A DNA stretch of 64,000 nucleotides from positions 2,418,001-2,482,000 of the forward strand of contig NZ_CP125370.1 of the NCBI RefSeq assembly GCF_030034735.1. The letters are read 5' to 3'. The notes below the pieces were generated by a model. That model was not told where the DNA came from. It worked only from the letters and a program-made list of their open reading frames with translations, and did no database searches. Below, one piece after another: positions 1 to 9,792 of this stretch (its first letter is position 1; each line of letters begins with the position of its first letter). Made by a program: the position numbers and the translations under genes. The stretch comes from Paenibacillus sp. RC334. GTDB lineage: Bacteria; Bacillota; Bacilli; Paenibacillales; Paenibacillaceae.

Positions 1-1
1 A

Positions 2-1270
2 TGGACCTATGAAGCGAGAAAGCGTGAGGGCCAGCTGCCATTACTGCCGGAGCACAGCTCTGTCGTCCTTGACGAAGGGCATCTGCTGGAGACAGCGGCG
101 CAGAATGCACTCACTTATAAGCTTAAGCACGCTCAATTTGAGGCCATTATTACCCGTCTGCTGGAGGGAGAAGTGCGAGAATCGCTGGCAATGACGATTG
201 AAGATGCGATATCCCAAAGTGAAGCCTTGTTCGCTGCGCTCGATAAGAACAGTCAGCCTGTACAAGGTTCTAATCGCAAGGAGTTTATCTTGAATGAGTC
301 GCTGATTCGAGAGGTAAACCGCTTTGGCGAACTGATCGGCACGATTGAAGAAGAGCTTGTATTTGAAAGCGGGTTATTTTCTCTGGATGAGTACCAGGTC
401 AAAATCGTGGAAGAGCATCTGGAAATGATTCAGACGGCGTTGGCCTTGTTTAAGCGCCCGGAACTCCTGATTTCGTGGGTAATGGAGGATCAGGATGGAT
501 TAACGCTTGTGGTTATGCCCAAGATGGTAAAAGAGATTCTCAAAGAACGGGTATTTGCACAGCATATACCGATTGTATTCTCATCAGCTACACTTTCCGT
601 GGAGAGCTCCTTTGATTATATGGCGCAAAGCCTCGGTATAGAAAATCCGCTCACGTTTTCCGTTGCTTCACCGTATGATTACAACGATCAGATGCAAGCG
701 GCATTATATCCGTTGCAGGCGGGGCATGATCCAATCCAGAGAGCGTTGGCCCTGCTGGAGAAATCGCAAGGTAGAGCGCTTATCCTGTTTCCTTCACAGG
801 AGGAACTGGATGCATTCAGAACGGGTCTCGCAGCTTACCATGAAGCGTCTGCTTTTCGTTTTCTATATGAAGGATCGGCTGAAATCAGCCATCTGATCTC
901 ATCTTTCCAGAATGATGAGGAAAGCGTCTTGTGTGCTGTAACGTTATGGGAAGGACTGGATATTCCAGGCCCATCCCTGTCGCACGTCATCATCTGGTCG
1001 CTGCCTTTTCCTCCAAATGATCCGGTTTTTACGGCACTGCGCAAGGATGCGACAGATCCGTTTATGGAGATAGATATGCCTCACATGGCGCTCAGACTCA
1101 GACAAGGCATCGGGCGATTAATTCGCTCGCGTAATGATCGGGGCTGGATCTCCATCATGGGCCAGGATCTGAACCGCGAAGAAGTACGTACACAGGTTTT
1201 ACAACTACTGCCTGCGGGTGTAGAATGCACTGTAATCGAAGGAAATCCGGAGGGAATGAAGACATGTTAA
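2..1270 (+). CDS. dinG: DinG-family ATP-dependent DNA helicase, C-terminal part
   Basis: This superfamily 2 helicase of the DinG/XPD type unwinds DNA with ATP hydrolysis. The reading frame is open to the left edge, so only the last 422 residues are present. Visible motifs are the DEGH box (motif II) near residue 27 of the fragment, the S-A-T-L-S box (motif III) near residue 200, LWEGLDIPG (motif V) and QGIGRLIRS (motif VI) near the end. The Walker A site and any N-terminal exonuclease domain lie outside the window. The stop codon overlaps the start of the next gene, which suggests coupled translation. Family assignment is firm; the exact subfamily and substrate cannot be decided from the fragment. 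Confidence 0.85.
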   Translation, partial: WTYEARKREGQLPLLPEHSSVVLDEGHLLETAAQNALTYKLKHAQFEAIITRLLEGEVRESLAMTIEDAISQSEALFAALDKNSQPVQGSNRKEFILNESLIREVNRFGELIGTIEEELVFESGLFSLDEYQVKIVEEHLEMIQTALALFKRPELLISWVMEDQDGLTLVVMPKMVKEILKERVFAQHIPIVFSSATLSVESSFDYMAQSLGIENPLTFSVASPYDYNDQMQAALYPLQAGHDPIQRALALLEKSQGRALILFPSQEELDAFRTGLAAYHEASAFRFLYEGSAEISHLISSFQNDEESVLCAVTLWEGLDIPGPSLSHVIIWSLPFPPNDPVFTALRKDATDPFMEIDMPHMALRLRQGIGRLIRSRNDRGWISIMGQDLNREEVRTQVLQLLPAGVECTVIEGNPEGMKTC

Positions 1271-1563
1271 ATTTTACATCGTACACGGTAGATCAGATTA
1301 AAGATGCTTTTGGTATTTTGAGTGGGCAGCGTTATGAATTTATGATTGATGTAGAGGTTGAAGAGGACGACGAGCTCTACACTGAAAACGGACTGTATAT
1401 CCGTACACTATATTTAGTAGACGAAGAGAAAACAGGAATATTGAAGTATGAGCTGATTGAAAAAGTAACGAACCGTTACATTGAGCTTGAACTGGAAGAG
1501 GATGAGTTGCAGGCTGTCGAGCGCTTCTGTAAAGAGCATGTGCAGGACGGAGCCGTAAAGTAA
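1264..1563 (+). CDS. DUF6509-like small acidic protein
   Basis: This is a 99-residue acidic cytoplasmic protein of unknown function. The ATG at 1264 is preferred over an earlier in-frame ATG at 1225 because GGAGGGA lies just upstream and the start overlaps the helicase stop by a few bases. The sequence begins MLNFTSYTVDQIKDAFG, is rich in Glu and Asp (a V-E-E-D-D-E stretch near residue 30) and has no membrane segment. I recall similar proteins in Bacillus and Paenibacillus annotated as DUF6509 and sometimes wrongly as pullulanase. An intrinsic terminator follows, so it is the last gene of the helicase operon. The family name is from memory and moderately secure; the function is unknown. Confidence 0.7.
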   Translation: MLNFTSYTVDQIKDAFGILSGQRYEFMIDVEVEEDDELYTENGLYIRTLYLVDEEKTGILKYELIEKVTNRYIELELEEDELQAVERFCKEHVQDGAVK

Positions 1564-1610
1564 CGTAATAGACCGCTTGGCTATGATAGCCACCTTATAA
1601 CGAAGTATGT

Positions 1611-1648
1611 AAAGGAGTTCTGATGTATGGATCAGGCTCCTTTTTTTC
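1611..1648 (+). terminator. Intrinsic terminator after the helicase operon
   Basis: The stem pairs AAAGGAG with CTCCTTT and has an inner CTGAT/ATCAG stem. A run of seven T follows on the plus strand. It closes the helicase/DUF6509 unit. Confidence 0.75.
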
Positions 1649-1676
1649 ATGCTCATTCAAGGAATATTCATCTGTC

Positions 1677-2039
1677 TCAGCGCAGTCTGTCCCACACATT
1701 CACCATAAACAGTACAACTCCGGCCGCCAGTAGTACCCACCCCATGATGATCAAAACTCCAATATCAGGCACCCCGTACTTTTTGCCTGCAATCGCTAAC
1801 ACCAGCACCGGCAAGCCGATATTATGCAGCCAAAAATGTACGCGTGCCAGCACAGTAACCGAAAGTGCAGGAAAGGCCACATAGATCAAACCTATCATTC
1901 CGAGAGCTGTCCAACCGAGCAAATGAATATAAGACTGAATTCTGGACAGGCTGTAATCGCCCGACACGCCAATGATCACACTAAGCAGCGCACCGAGAGC
2001 AAAATACACAGCAGCTATTTTAATGAATTGCTTTCCCAT
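1677..2039 (-). CDS. Small four-helix membrane protein with heme-copper oxidase I-like motif
   Basis: This is a 120-residue integral membrane protein with four hydrophobic segments (about 5-25, 38-60, 68-85 and 92-113). The motif YIHLLGWTALGMIGLIY resembles the short cytochrome c oxidase subunit I-like proteins of Bacilli, in which a His-Leu-Leu-Gly-Trp stretch is conserved. It is far shorter than a true oxidase subunit I and cannot form the whole heme-copper centre. The start at 2039 is supported by AGGGAGGA a few bases upstream on the minus strand. It converges on the helicase operon and diverges from mccA. Its role is unknown; heme or quinone binding is only a guess. Confidence 0.6.
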   Translation of the reverse strand: MGKQFIKIAAVYFALGALLSVIIGVSGDYSLSRIQSYIHLLGWTALGMIGLIYVAFPALSVTVLARVHFWLHNIGLPVLVLAIAGKKYGVPDIGVLIIMGWVLLAAGVVLFMVNVWDRLR

Positions 2040-2134
2040 ATGAAATCCTCCCTATAATTGTAGGCATTGTGTAACACACCATCTATCATATCGGGGAAGA
2101 AGGCTAGGGGTGTGGGTGCTGTGAAGGATGCCAT

Positions 2135-2163
2135 TTGACAAATGATTGAAATAAACATAAAAT
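2135..2163 (+). promoter_or_regulatory. SigA promoter of mccAB
   Basis: TTGACA at 2135-2140 and TAAAAT at 2158-2163 are separated by exactly 17 bases. The start codon of mccA is about 125 bases downstream, leaving a leader of roughly 120 bases. The leader contains a GGTC/GACC pair (2231-2250) and the ribosome binding site AAAGGAG. I did not recognise an S-box, T-box or CymR site in it. Confidence 0.75.
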
Positions 2164-2291
2164 CTTATTGCACCAATACACACCGTATTACTATGCTTTT
2201 TCGGGGGATGACGGCGAGCTTCTCCGGCAATAGGTCGCTATTTTTTGACCATTGGTTTATTAGGATTCGCCATTAAAAGGAGCTTGAAATC

Positions 2292-4353
<2,062 letters not shown>

Positions 4354-4372
4354 GAATCGTTTGAAAAGGGGG

Positions 4373-4397
4373 GGTGGCTGAGGCCGCCTCTTTTTTT
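4373..4397 (+). terminator. Intrinsic terminator of mccAB
   Basis: A six-base GC stem (GGTGGC with GCCGCC) and a four-base loop are followed by TC and seven T. It ends 44 bases after the mccB stop. Confidence 0.85.
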
Positions 4398-4418
4398 CGG
4401 AAAATGTGGAACAAAGCA

Positions 4419-4446
4419 TTGCTTTTCCTTAATAACCGAGTATAAT
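4419..4446 (+). promoter_or_regulatory. SigA promoter of the 4484 gene
   Basis: TTGCTT at 4419-4424 and a perfect TATAAT at 4441-4446 with a 16-base spacer lie 37 bases before the start codon. Confidence 0.6.
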
Positions 4447-4483
4447 ACTTGGTAATAGGGTGCATCATAAGGAGAGAGACAAT

Positions 4484-4822
4484 ATGCAACTGATAAAAAC
4501 ACATAGCTACCTGCAAGTGGATGACTATTTGGATCTACTTAATTATGCGAAACAACTGAACGATATAGAGTGGCAGCAAGAGCTTAAAGAAGCCTTACAG
4601 CATCAATCGCTGGAGAATGGCAGAGAAACTAAAGATTCTGAAATTAATGCGTTATGGCGGCATTTTGACCAGATCAATGATAGATTATTGGAGTTGTTTG
4701 ATCTTCTACGGAATAGCAATAATTCGGTAGAGAGAAATTCTTGGAGCGAACAGATTTGGGAACTAAAACTGGAACGCATCAAACTGGAAAAGCAAATTCA
4801 AGCGAGCTATTCACATTATTGA
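4484..4822 (+). CDS. Conserved hypothetical coiled-coil protein
   Basis: This is a 112-residue, charged, alpha-helical protein that I do not recognise. The ATG at 4484 is chosen because GGAGAGA lies at the right distance; an earlier in-frame ATG at 4460 has no such site. The N-terminal part (VDDYLDLLNYAKQLNDIEW) looks amphipathic, and the C-terminal third (WELKLERIKLEKQIQ) has a heptad pattern that suggests a short coiled coil. There is no signal peptide or membrane segment. It has its own promoter and stands between the mccAB terminator and the terminator of the opposite methionine-rich gene, so it is monocistronic. No function can be assigned. Confidence 0.6.
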   Translation: MQLIKTHSYLQVDDYLDLLNYAKQLNDIEWQQELKEALQHQSLENGRETKDSEINALWRHFDQINDRLLELFDLLRNSNNSVERNSWSEQIWELKLERIKLEKQIQASYSHY

Positions 4823-4858
4823 GGGTTCAGCATACCAATAAATATAACAAAACTAGAT

Positions 4859-4890
4859 AAAAAAAGGCACGCAGCTGCAACTGCAATGCC
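4859..4890 (-). terminator. Intrinsic terminator of the methionine-rich gene
   Basis: On the minus strand the stem GGCA...TGCC with an inner GCAG/CTGC stem is followed by seven T. It lies about 50 bases beyond the stop codon of the 5150 gene. Confidence 0.65.
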
Positions 4891-4937
4891 AAGAATTCGC
4901 GAAAATCAGTTAAAAAATAATGCTCAATACAAAAAAA

Positions 4938-5150
4938 TTATTTTGAAGTTTGTTTCATGTCGCGCATCATTTTCATCATCATCGTCAACATTTCGTCGCA
5001 TTCTTGCATTTTAGTCATCATCACATCCATGTTCATGTCCATCATATTCATATCCGACATTTTTTCCATGCACATATTCATGCTTTTCATTTTAGCCATC
5101 ATGTCTTCCATACACATCATCATCATCATTTCCATACACATCTTCTCCAT
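4938..5150 (-). CDS. Methionine-rich small protein, possible soft-metal binder
   Basis: This 70-residue protein has 31 methionines (44%) and four cysteines (residues 5, 13, 27 and 51), with runs such as MEMMMMMCMEDMM. The rest is mostly Lys, Glu, Asp and Asn; there is no signal peptide and almost no other hydrophobic residue. The gene is credible because AGGAGGAGG lies at ideal distance before its ATG, a promoter with an operator-like inverted repeat precedes it, and a terminator follows. Opposite-strand reading gives a histidine-rich ORF with no ribosome binding site, which is a mirror artefact because the antisense of ATG is CAT. Met and Cys clusters in small proteins usually bind Cu(I) or Ag(I); that role here is inference. 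I know no named family it fits. Confidence 0.75.
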   Translation of the reverse strand: MEKMCMEMMMMMCMEDMMAKMKSMNMCMEKMSDMNMMDMNMDVMMTKMQECDEMLTMMMKMMRDMKQTSK

Positions 5151-5193
5151 TGTTTTTTCCTCCTCCTATTTTGAAAATAGTAACTTCTTCCTT

Positions 5194-5222
5194 AACATAC
5201 TATACCCAAGTATGGATAGCAA
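5194..5222 (-). promoter_or_regulatory. Promoter with inverted repeat for the methionine-rich gene
   Basis: On the minus strand TTGCTA (5217-5222) and TATGTT (5194-5199) are 17 bases apart. A CATAC-N9-GTATG inverted repeat (5196-5214) covers the spacer and -10 box, with TACCC in its centre. This placement suits a repressor or a MerR-type activator; the partial likeness to copper-responsive CsoR operators is weak. Confidence 0.5.
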
Positions 5223-5269
5223 TAATCATGACAGATAAGAATAGGCTTTTATGTATAGAAATTTTCAAT

Positions 5270-5317
5270 AACGAAGTTAAGCACTCTGCTTTCTTCGTTT
5301 TTCTGTTTTTTAAGAAT
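5270..5317 (+). terminator. Strong intrinsic terminator with no obvious upstream gene
   Basis: AACGAAG pairs with CTTCGTT and an inner AAGCA pairs with TGCTT; T-rich sequence follows. No plus-strand gene ends within 440 bases upstream, so it may end a small RNA or act as an attenuator in the leader of the 5449 gene. The rest of 5223-5448 shows only AT-rich sequence. Confidence 0.6.
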
Positions 5318-5448
5318 AGCCTCTTTTTTTTGGAAGAAGAAAGGAGTACGCAAAGGCGATAACGAATAGCTTTATATAGTTAAAATGAATGTTAACGGAG
5401 TATTATCGCGACGTCTCTGAGGAAACAAAAACCTGGAGGGGGAATGTT

Positions 5449-8199
5449 ATGAGGTTCACGCATCTGGAAAAAGCGACAACTGTGCTGTTGGATCATCCGG
5501 TTCGTCTGACGTCTGCTTATGCAGTCGGTCCGGTCAAGCTGCCGGAAAATTGCGGTGTGGGTAGGGCATGGTCCGATCATTTTACCCCTGAGGAATGGGA
5601 TTTGGAAAGGGCCTGTAATGAAGAAGGACTGGAGCTTTCGGCTGGAGGAAAGGCAGCGTGCCGCTTATTAACTGAGCTGGACCCCCGGAACGCGGAATTG
5701 AATTTAGGTGTCTTTCCGCCCCTGACTGAGCAAGAAAGGCTTTTGCTGGTTTCGAATCTCCGCTGCGCGGCAGCACAGGAAGTTATTTTCAGACCGTTTG
5801 AAGGAACAGGACAAATTTGGGTGGACGGCATATTGGTATATGCGGAATCCGGTCCTTTGCGCTTGTATCTGGACGAAGGTAATCATACGGTGGTGGTCGT
5901 TGCAGCCTTTATTCCCGATGAAGCTCGCTCTATTCGGATCAGTGGAACTCAGACGTGTGACAGCGCAGATGTCGCGGAGCTGCATCAGGAATTCGTAGAG
6001 CGCAATATACGTTTTCATATGGCATGGCTGGAGGTGGAGAAACCCGCTGGCAGGGAGGGAGAAGACAGTCCGGTCTTGTTTTATTTGCTGCGCAAGGATC
6101 GCATAGATCTTCCTGTAGATCAGCCGTTATGGGTCGAGGTAACGAATGATGAGGGAACATTGCTGGACCGGTTTCAGGCGGTTTGGGAGCAGGAGCAGCA
6201 ATATGCCTGGAATGAGGAAGTTGCCGGGAATACGGGAATGCTGCATTTTACGGTTACATATCAGGACCATGAGGCAAGAGAGCATTATTTTGTGTACTCG
6301 ATGCTTGTGCGGCCTTTGTCGGCGGTTGTGGAGGGTTTGCAAGAAGAGTACGACCAATATAATCAAGCTTATAATACAGATGCTTTTGGCTCTGCGAGGA
6401 AATTACAGGCAGAAGGCTTGCTGGCTGAGCTGAAAAGGTTAACGGCTTTGCCGGAAGATCCTTTTGAAATCTGGGATAATCGCATTGTGCGGGAATATAT
6501 CAAGCTACTAAAACGAATTTTCACACATGCGTACACGGAACGGCCTCAGCATCCATCTCGGGAAGATAACATCCTTTTGTGCCCTGACGGGATTGGCGAA
6601 GGCTTTTTTGTCTCCCGTTTGGACAACAGTCTGCAACGCTACACGATACAGCTTCCCCGAAACTATTCGGCGGATCGGCAGTATCCTCTCATTGTCCTGA
6701 TGCCGGGCAAACGGTATGAGCTGGGTCTGCCGGATTTTCAGAAACGGGGCTTTGGACAGGGCTGGGAAGAGGAAGCGATATTCGTCACTTTTTCGTGCCG
6801 TGGAGTTACGCTGGGCAGTTACATTGGTGAAGCCGCTTTTCTGGAGGCGCTGGATGCTATTCTGCAAGCGTACCGGGTGGATGAAGACCGAATCTATCTG
6901 ACGGGCTATTCTAACGGCGCATACGCTGCCTGGGCGATGGCACAGGCTTATCCTTCGCGTTTTGCGGCTATTGCCGTCATTGCTGGCGCACCGCATCCGA
7001 AGCATCTGATGAACCTGCTGAATATGCCCATATTCAATGTGGTTGGAGATCAGGATTACTTGTTTGCGCAAGCTTATACGGCTCCTGAAACCGACCTTTC
7101 ATCCGACCATTATAAAGGAGTAGTGGAACGGTGTGCCAACCATTGGGACACGCATGAACTGAGGCTTTTGGACGGTGTACTGAGTTGGCTTATGCAATGG
7201 AAGAGAGTGATGGTACCTCAGCGTATTGCCTACCGAACGGAGCGGGGGAGACATAACCGGGCTTATTGGCTGGAATTGACGCAAGTGGATGAAACCGAGG
7301 AATACTCCGAACTGTACGGTGAAATGAGCAAAACGGGTGAACTGGATGTTAGAGCCGTCCACGTCGATGAATTTATTATTCACCTCTCACATGAGATCGT
7401 ACCATTGGAGCTTGTCCATGTCCGTATTGGAGCGCGGGTTTTCGTGTTGGATTTACTAGAATATAACCGCTTTCGCTTTGTTAAAATAGAGTCGCGGAAA
7501 CGCCCCTCACCTGAATATCGATTGATTGCTGAACGGTGGAGCGAAACAGATGGAATTTCTGGAAAAGAAACGGATGACGAAACAGCAAGGTTCAGGTTAA
7601 AAAGCGCAGGTCGGAATCCTTCTGGCCATGGTATGGGAGTGCTGGACGTTTATATGGATCGTCTGCATATTGTCCTTCCATCCAGCTATGCTACACCCGA
7701 AGAAGAGCAGGCGGTAAAACGGACGGCAAAGGCTTTGGCCAGCCCTCGCACAGCGACCTGGAATCCGTATATCGGTGTTCATTACCCTGTTGTGGCTTCT
7801 CATGAGATTTCCGAGGAAGAACTGGCTGACAGTAACGTGATCTGTATCACCTCAGGCTTGTCCAGACATGAGCTGCTTCAGCGCCATCAAGCCCATTTAC
7901 AGATCAGCTGTACGGAAAAAGGGTATGTACTGGGCGGTGATTTCACGGCAGGCGAGTATTGTCTTTCGTATATCCAGCCTGCCCCGTGGTCCACACGCAA
8001 ACAAATGCTTGTTGTGGCGACGAATTCTCCCCGGATGCTAGGTAAAAACCTGTTTATGCGCAAGCTGATTATGCCCGGCTATTTTAACGGTCTGCATCCG
8101 TATTTGAATAAAGAGGTTATTGTGTATGACAGCAAGGGTGTGCGTGCTTTCAATTTTACTTCTAATAAATATGCGTTCCACAAGCTGCAAGGTCAATAA
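5449..8199 (+). CDS. Large alpha/beta-hydrolase (esterase-like) protein
   Basis: This is a 916-residue protein with no signal peptide. The ATG at 5449 is used because GGAGGGGG precedes it; an upstream ATG at 5389 has no such site. Residues about 1-180 look beta-rich and may form carbohydrate-binding-like modules. Residues about 400-580 form an alpha/beta-hydrolase domain of the polyhydroxybutyrate depolymerase / feruloyl esterase type. It has TIQLPRNYSADRQYPLIVL at its start and GYSNGAYAAW as the nucleophile elbow (Ser near residue 486). The candidate acid is in VVGDQDY, and the His is not securely placed. The last 330 residues match nothing I recognise. The gene stands alone and its substrate is unknown. 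The 936-residue alternative start is less likely. Confidence 0.7.
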   Translation: MRFTHLEKATTVLLDHPVRLTSAYAVGPVKLPENCGVGRAWSDHFTPEEWDLERACNEEGLELSAGGKAACRLLTELDPRNAELNLGVFPPLTEQERLLLVSNLRCAAAQEVIFRPFEGTGQIWVDGILVYAESGPLRLYLDEGNHTVVVVAAFIPDEARSIRISGTQTCDSADVAELHQEFVERNIRFHMAWLEVEKPAGREGEDSPVLFYLLRKDRIDLPVDQPLWVEVTNDEGTLLDRFQAVWEQEQQYAWNEEVAGNTGMLHFTVTYQDHEAREHYFVYSMLVRPLSAVVEGLQEEYDQYNQAYNTDAFGSARKLQAEGLLAELKRLTALPEDPFEIWDNRIVREYIKLLKRIFTHAYTERPQHPSREDNILLCPDGIGEGFFVSRLDNSLQRYTIQLPRNYSADRQYPLIVLMPGKRYELGLPDFQKRGFGQGWEEEAIFVTFSCRGVTLGSYIGEAAFLEALDAILQAYRVDEDRIYLTGYSNGAYAAWAMAQAYPSRFAAIAVIAGAPHPKHLMNLLNMPIFNVVGDQDYLFAQAYTAPETDLSSDHYKGVVERCANHWDTHELRLLDGVLSWLMQWKRVMVPQRIAYRTERGRHNRAYWLELTQVDETEEYSELYGEMSKTGELDVRAVHVDEFIIHLSHEIVPLELVHVRIGARVFVLDLLEYNRFRFVKIESRKRPSPEYRLIAERWSETDGISGKETDDETARFRLKSAGRNPSGHGMGVLDVYMDRLHIVLPSSYATPEEEQAVKRTAKALASPRTATWNPYIGVHYPVVASHEISEEELADSNVICITSGLSRHELLQRHQAHLQISCTEKGYVLGGDFTAGEYCLSYIQPAPWSTRKQMLVVATNSPRMLGKNLFMRKLIMPGYFNGLHPYLNKEVIVYDSKGVRAFNFTSNKYAFHKLQGQ

Positions 8200-8234
8200 A
8201 GAAGACAGCTAATTAGACACGATAATCCTAAAAT

Positions 8235-8666
8235 AAAAAAACGTCCGGAGTTGGGGAGGGGGACTGACCCCTGTCAAGTAGACGAATGAAAAAAAGCTAA
8301 GCTGCAAGCGCGTGCCGATACTCGATCGGGGCGCTTTTTGAGTTTATCCTGAAACCGCTGAGCTTCGCTCCGTTACCAGAATTGAATATCGCTTTTTAAG
8401 TAGTCCACCCCTGAGCTATCAAGTAATCTCGTTCTTCTTTGATACTGGAAAAGGAGGTACGTGTACGCCCCTTCATCGGGCTGGATGAACCCTTGCGCCA
8501 ATCGAGCGGTTCAGCATTTCGAACCTGCTTCACCCAAACTTTGAGTTGGTTAGCCATACGAAAATCCCCTCCAGGTTCACTCATACCCTCATGGTAACAC
8601 GCAAGGTTTTTTAAGAGTGTCTACTTGAAGGGGATGATACCAACCAGGCGATCCTGACGGTTTTTT
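8235..8666. terminator. Bidirectional terminator split by the IS remnant
   Basis: The left arm (A-run plus CGTCCGGA, 8235-8249) and right arm (TCCTGACGG plus T-run, 8652-8666) pair with one mismatch. They have an A-run and a T-run outside, as expected between the convergent 5449 and 8730 genes. The IS remnant occupies the loop. Confidence 0.45.
8265..8637 (-). mobile_element. Internally deleted IS3-family element (MITE-like remnant)
   Basis: Imperfect terminal inverted repeats TGACCCCTGTCAAGTAGAC (8265-8283) and its counterpart (8619-8637) share the inner CAAGTAGAC and a C-rich outer part. Inside, on the minus strand, 8396-8584 encodes what looks like the N-terminal part of an IS3 OrfA (VKQVRNAEPLDWRKGSSSP). 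About 8282-8350 encodes the extreme C-terminus of the OrfB integrase (KSAPIEYRHALAA then stop). Everything between, including the DDE catalytic core, is missing, so the 373-bp element cannot move by itself. No clear target duplication is visible. It lies in the loop of a likely bidirectional terminator (arms 8235-8249 and 8652-8666). The outer ends are uncertain by a few bases. Confidence 0.7.
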
Positions 8667-8729
8667 GCTGCTTTATTGCAGTGGTTTGTCATTGTAATGA
8701 CGTCATATATAGAAGGGCGTTAGGACAGA

Positions 8730-9647
8730 TCAGTTTTTATACTGCTCCATCAGATATACGATCTTGACCTCATCGGCCAAATCGCCAAAGGGTTCATAAG
8801 GATTCTCCTGAATGATATGATATAAACGCTGAACTCGTTCCTTCGGCAGTTTGCGCACATATCTGGAAATAAAACCGGAGTGCGTGACCACGTAGCGCTT
8901 TTTACGGACAGCCGCACTGGCAACACGGACGAGAATATCCTCGCCTCCTGCCATTTCCAGAATGCGACGTTCATAAAAGGTCACGTAACGGAACGTCCGA
9001 TCCTTAATTAGCTCGCGATTTAATCTGGCAATCTCTCCGATATATCTGACCATAAGCGGTTCAAAGCTTTTGATCAGGAGAGGGTCGAGCGTTAGCTCCA
9101 TATCCTTGCGGAGTACAAAAGATTGCAGCAGGGCGACCTGCTGGAGCCTTATCCGGTCATTGTGGATGAGTACGGCAATCTCACGCAGCATTTCATAGGA
9201 GACACGCTCGCTGAGCTGTCGCAGGGCAACCGCGTTTTTATGATTGATGTTCAGGCCCTCTTTAATCTGCTCAATGCGGCCTCTGAACAGGCGTATAAGC
9301 TGCCTGCGCTGCTCATAGGGACGAATACGCTGCTGTAAAAGCACCAAGGGTAGCAGGAGAAGTGCGCCAACGATACCACACAGGAGCATTTGCTGGGTGG
9401 AATGGCCGAAAAAGACGGCGGCGGTCAGCAGCACGATGCCGAAGGCTAGGTCGTTGCGAAAATAAAGCTTGGCTCTGTGGTGGGCATATTGCTCTACAGG
9501 AACCAGTGCATCCCGACCGCAAGACGTACATTTATCTTCCCATAGGGCAGTAAACTGTCCGCAACGCTTGCAGATCCGCAGCTTTTGGTACGCATGCTCG
9601 GTGTGGATAAACGGACGAAATTGTACAGGCTGTTTGGCACTACTCAT
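8730..9647 (-). CDS. Zinc-ribbon membrane protein beside the tubulin/GTPase operon
   Basis: This protein has about 305 residues. Residues 26-43 hold a Cys-x2-Cys-x10-Cys-x2-Cys zinc ribbon, followed by two membrane segments (about 67-83 and 86-104, ending in PLVLLQQRIRPYEQRR). The remaining 200 residues are basic, helical and probably cytoplasmic. The ATG at 9647 overlaps the stop of the upstream small gene; a GTG at 9656 is the alternative. I recognise no family. The zinc ribbon echoes the one in the GTPase at 19731, and the gene is transcribed away from that operon from a shared control region. A place in the same system is therefore plausible but not shown. Confidence 0.6.
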   Translation of the reverse strand: MSSAKQPVQFRPFIHTEHAYQKLRICKRCGQFTALWEDKCTSCGRDALVPVEQYAHHRAKLYFRNDLAFGIVLLTAAVFFGHSTQQMLLCGIVGALLLLPLVLLQQRIRPYEQRRQLIRLFRGRIEQIKEGLNINHKNAVALRQLSERVSYEMLREIAVLIHNDRIRLQQVALLQSFVLRKDMELTLDPLLIKSFEPLMVRYIGEIARLNRELIKDRTFRYVTFYERRILEMAGGEDILVRVASAAVRKKRYVVTHSGFISRYVRKLPKERVQRLYHIIQENPYEPFGDLADEVKIVYLMEQYKN

Positions 9648-9792
9648 TGCGATCACTTCTCAGGTTCAGCAGGGCTAGAAGCTCAGTGTTCATTTGCGTA
9701 ATCGAGGGAGCGCGTTTTTTATGTATAGAGTAAGTGATTAATTTGATGGCGACAAAAAGAAACAAAATCGCCAAACATCCGTATGAGATCAT
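9640..9792 (-). CDS. Small single-span membrane protein
   Basis: This 50-residue protein starts MISYGCLAILFLFVAIKLIT, a single hydrophobic helix, and continues with a basic, then mixed, cytoplasmic tail. The ATG at 9792 is preceded by AGAGGAA at good spacing; a longer frame beginning at 9861 lacks a clear site. The gene overlaps the start of the 8730 zinc-ribbon gene, so the two are translated together. It resembles small assembly or anchoring subunits, but no family is recognised and it would be missed by most gene callers if only long ORFs were kept. Confidence 0.55.
   Translation of the reverse strand: MISYGCLAILFLFVAIKLITYSIHKKRAPSITQMNTELLALLNLRSDRNE

Noticed and set aside
2164..2291. 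Riboswitch (S-box or T-box) in the mccAB leader
   Set aside because: The leader is only about 120 bases; I found neither a T-box consensus nor the S-box core, and no terminator hairpin precedes the gene.
4950..5174. Histidine-rich plus-strand ORF (about 74 residues) opposite the methionine-rich gene
   Set aside because: It is the mirror of the Met-rich gene (antisense of ATG is CAT) and has no ribosome binding site; the minus-strand gene has a strong site, promoter and terminator.
8396..8584. 62-residue minus-strand ORF as an independent hypothetical gene
   Set aside because: It lies inside the terminal inverted repeats of the IS remnant and reads as the N-terminal part of an IS3 transposase OrfA.
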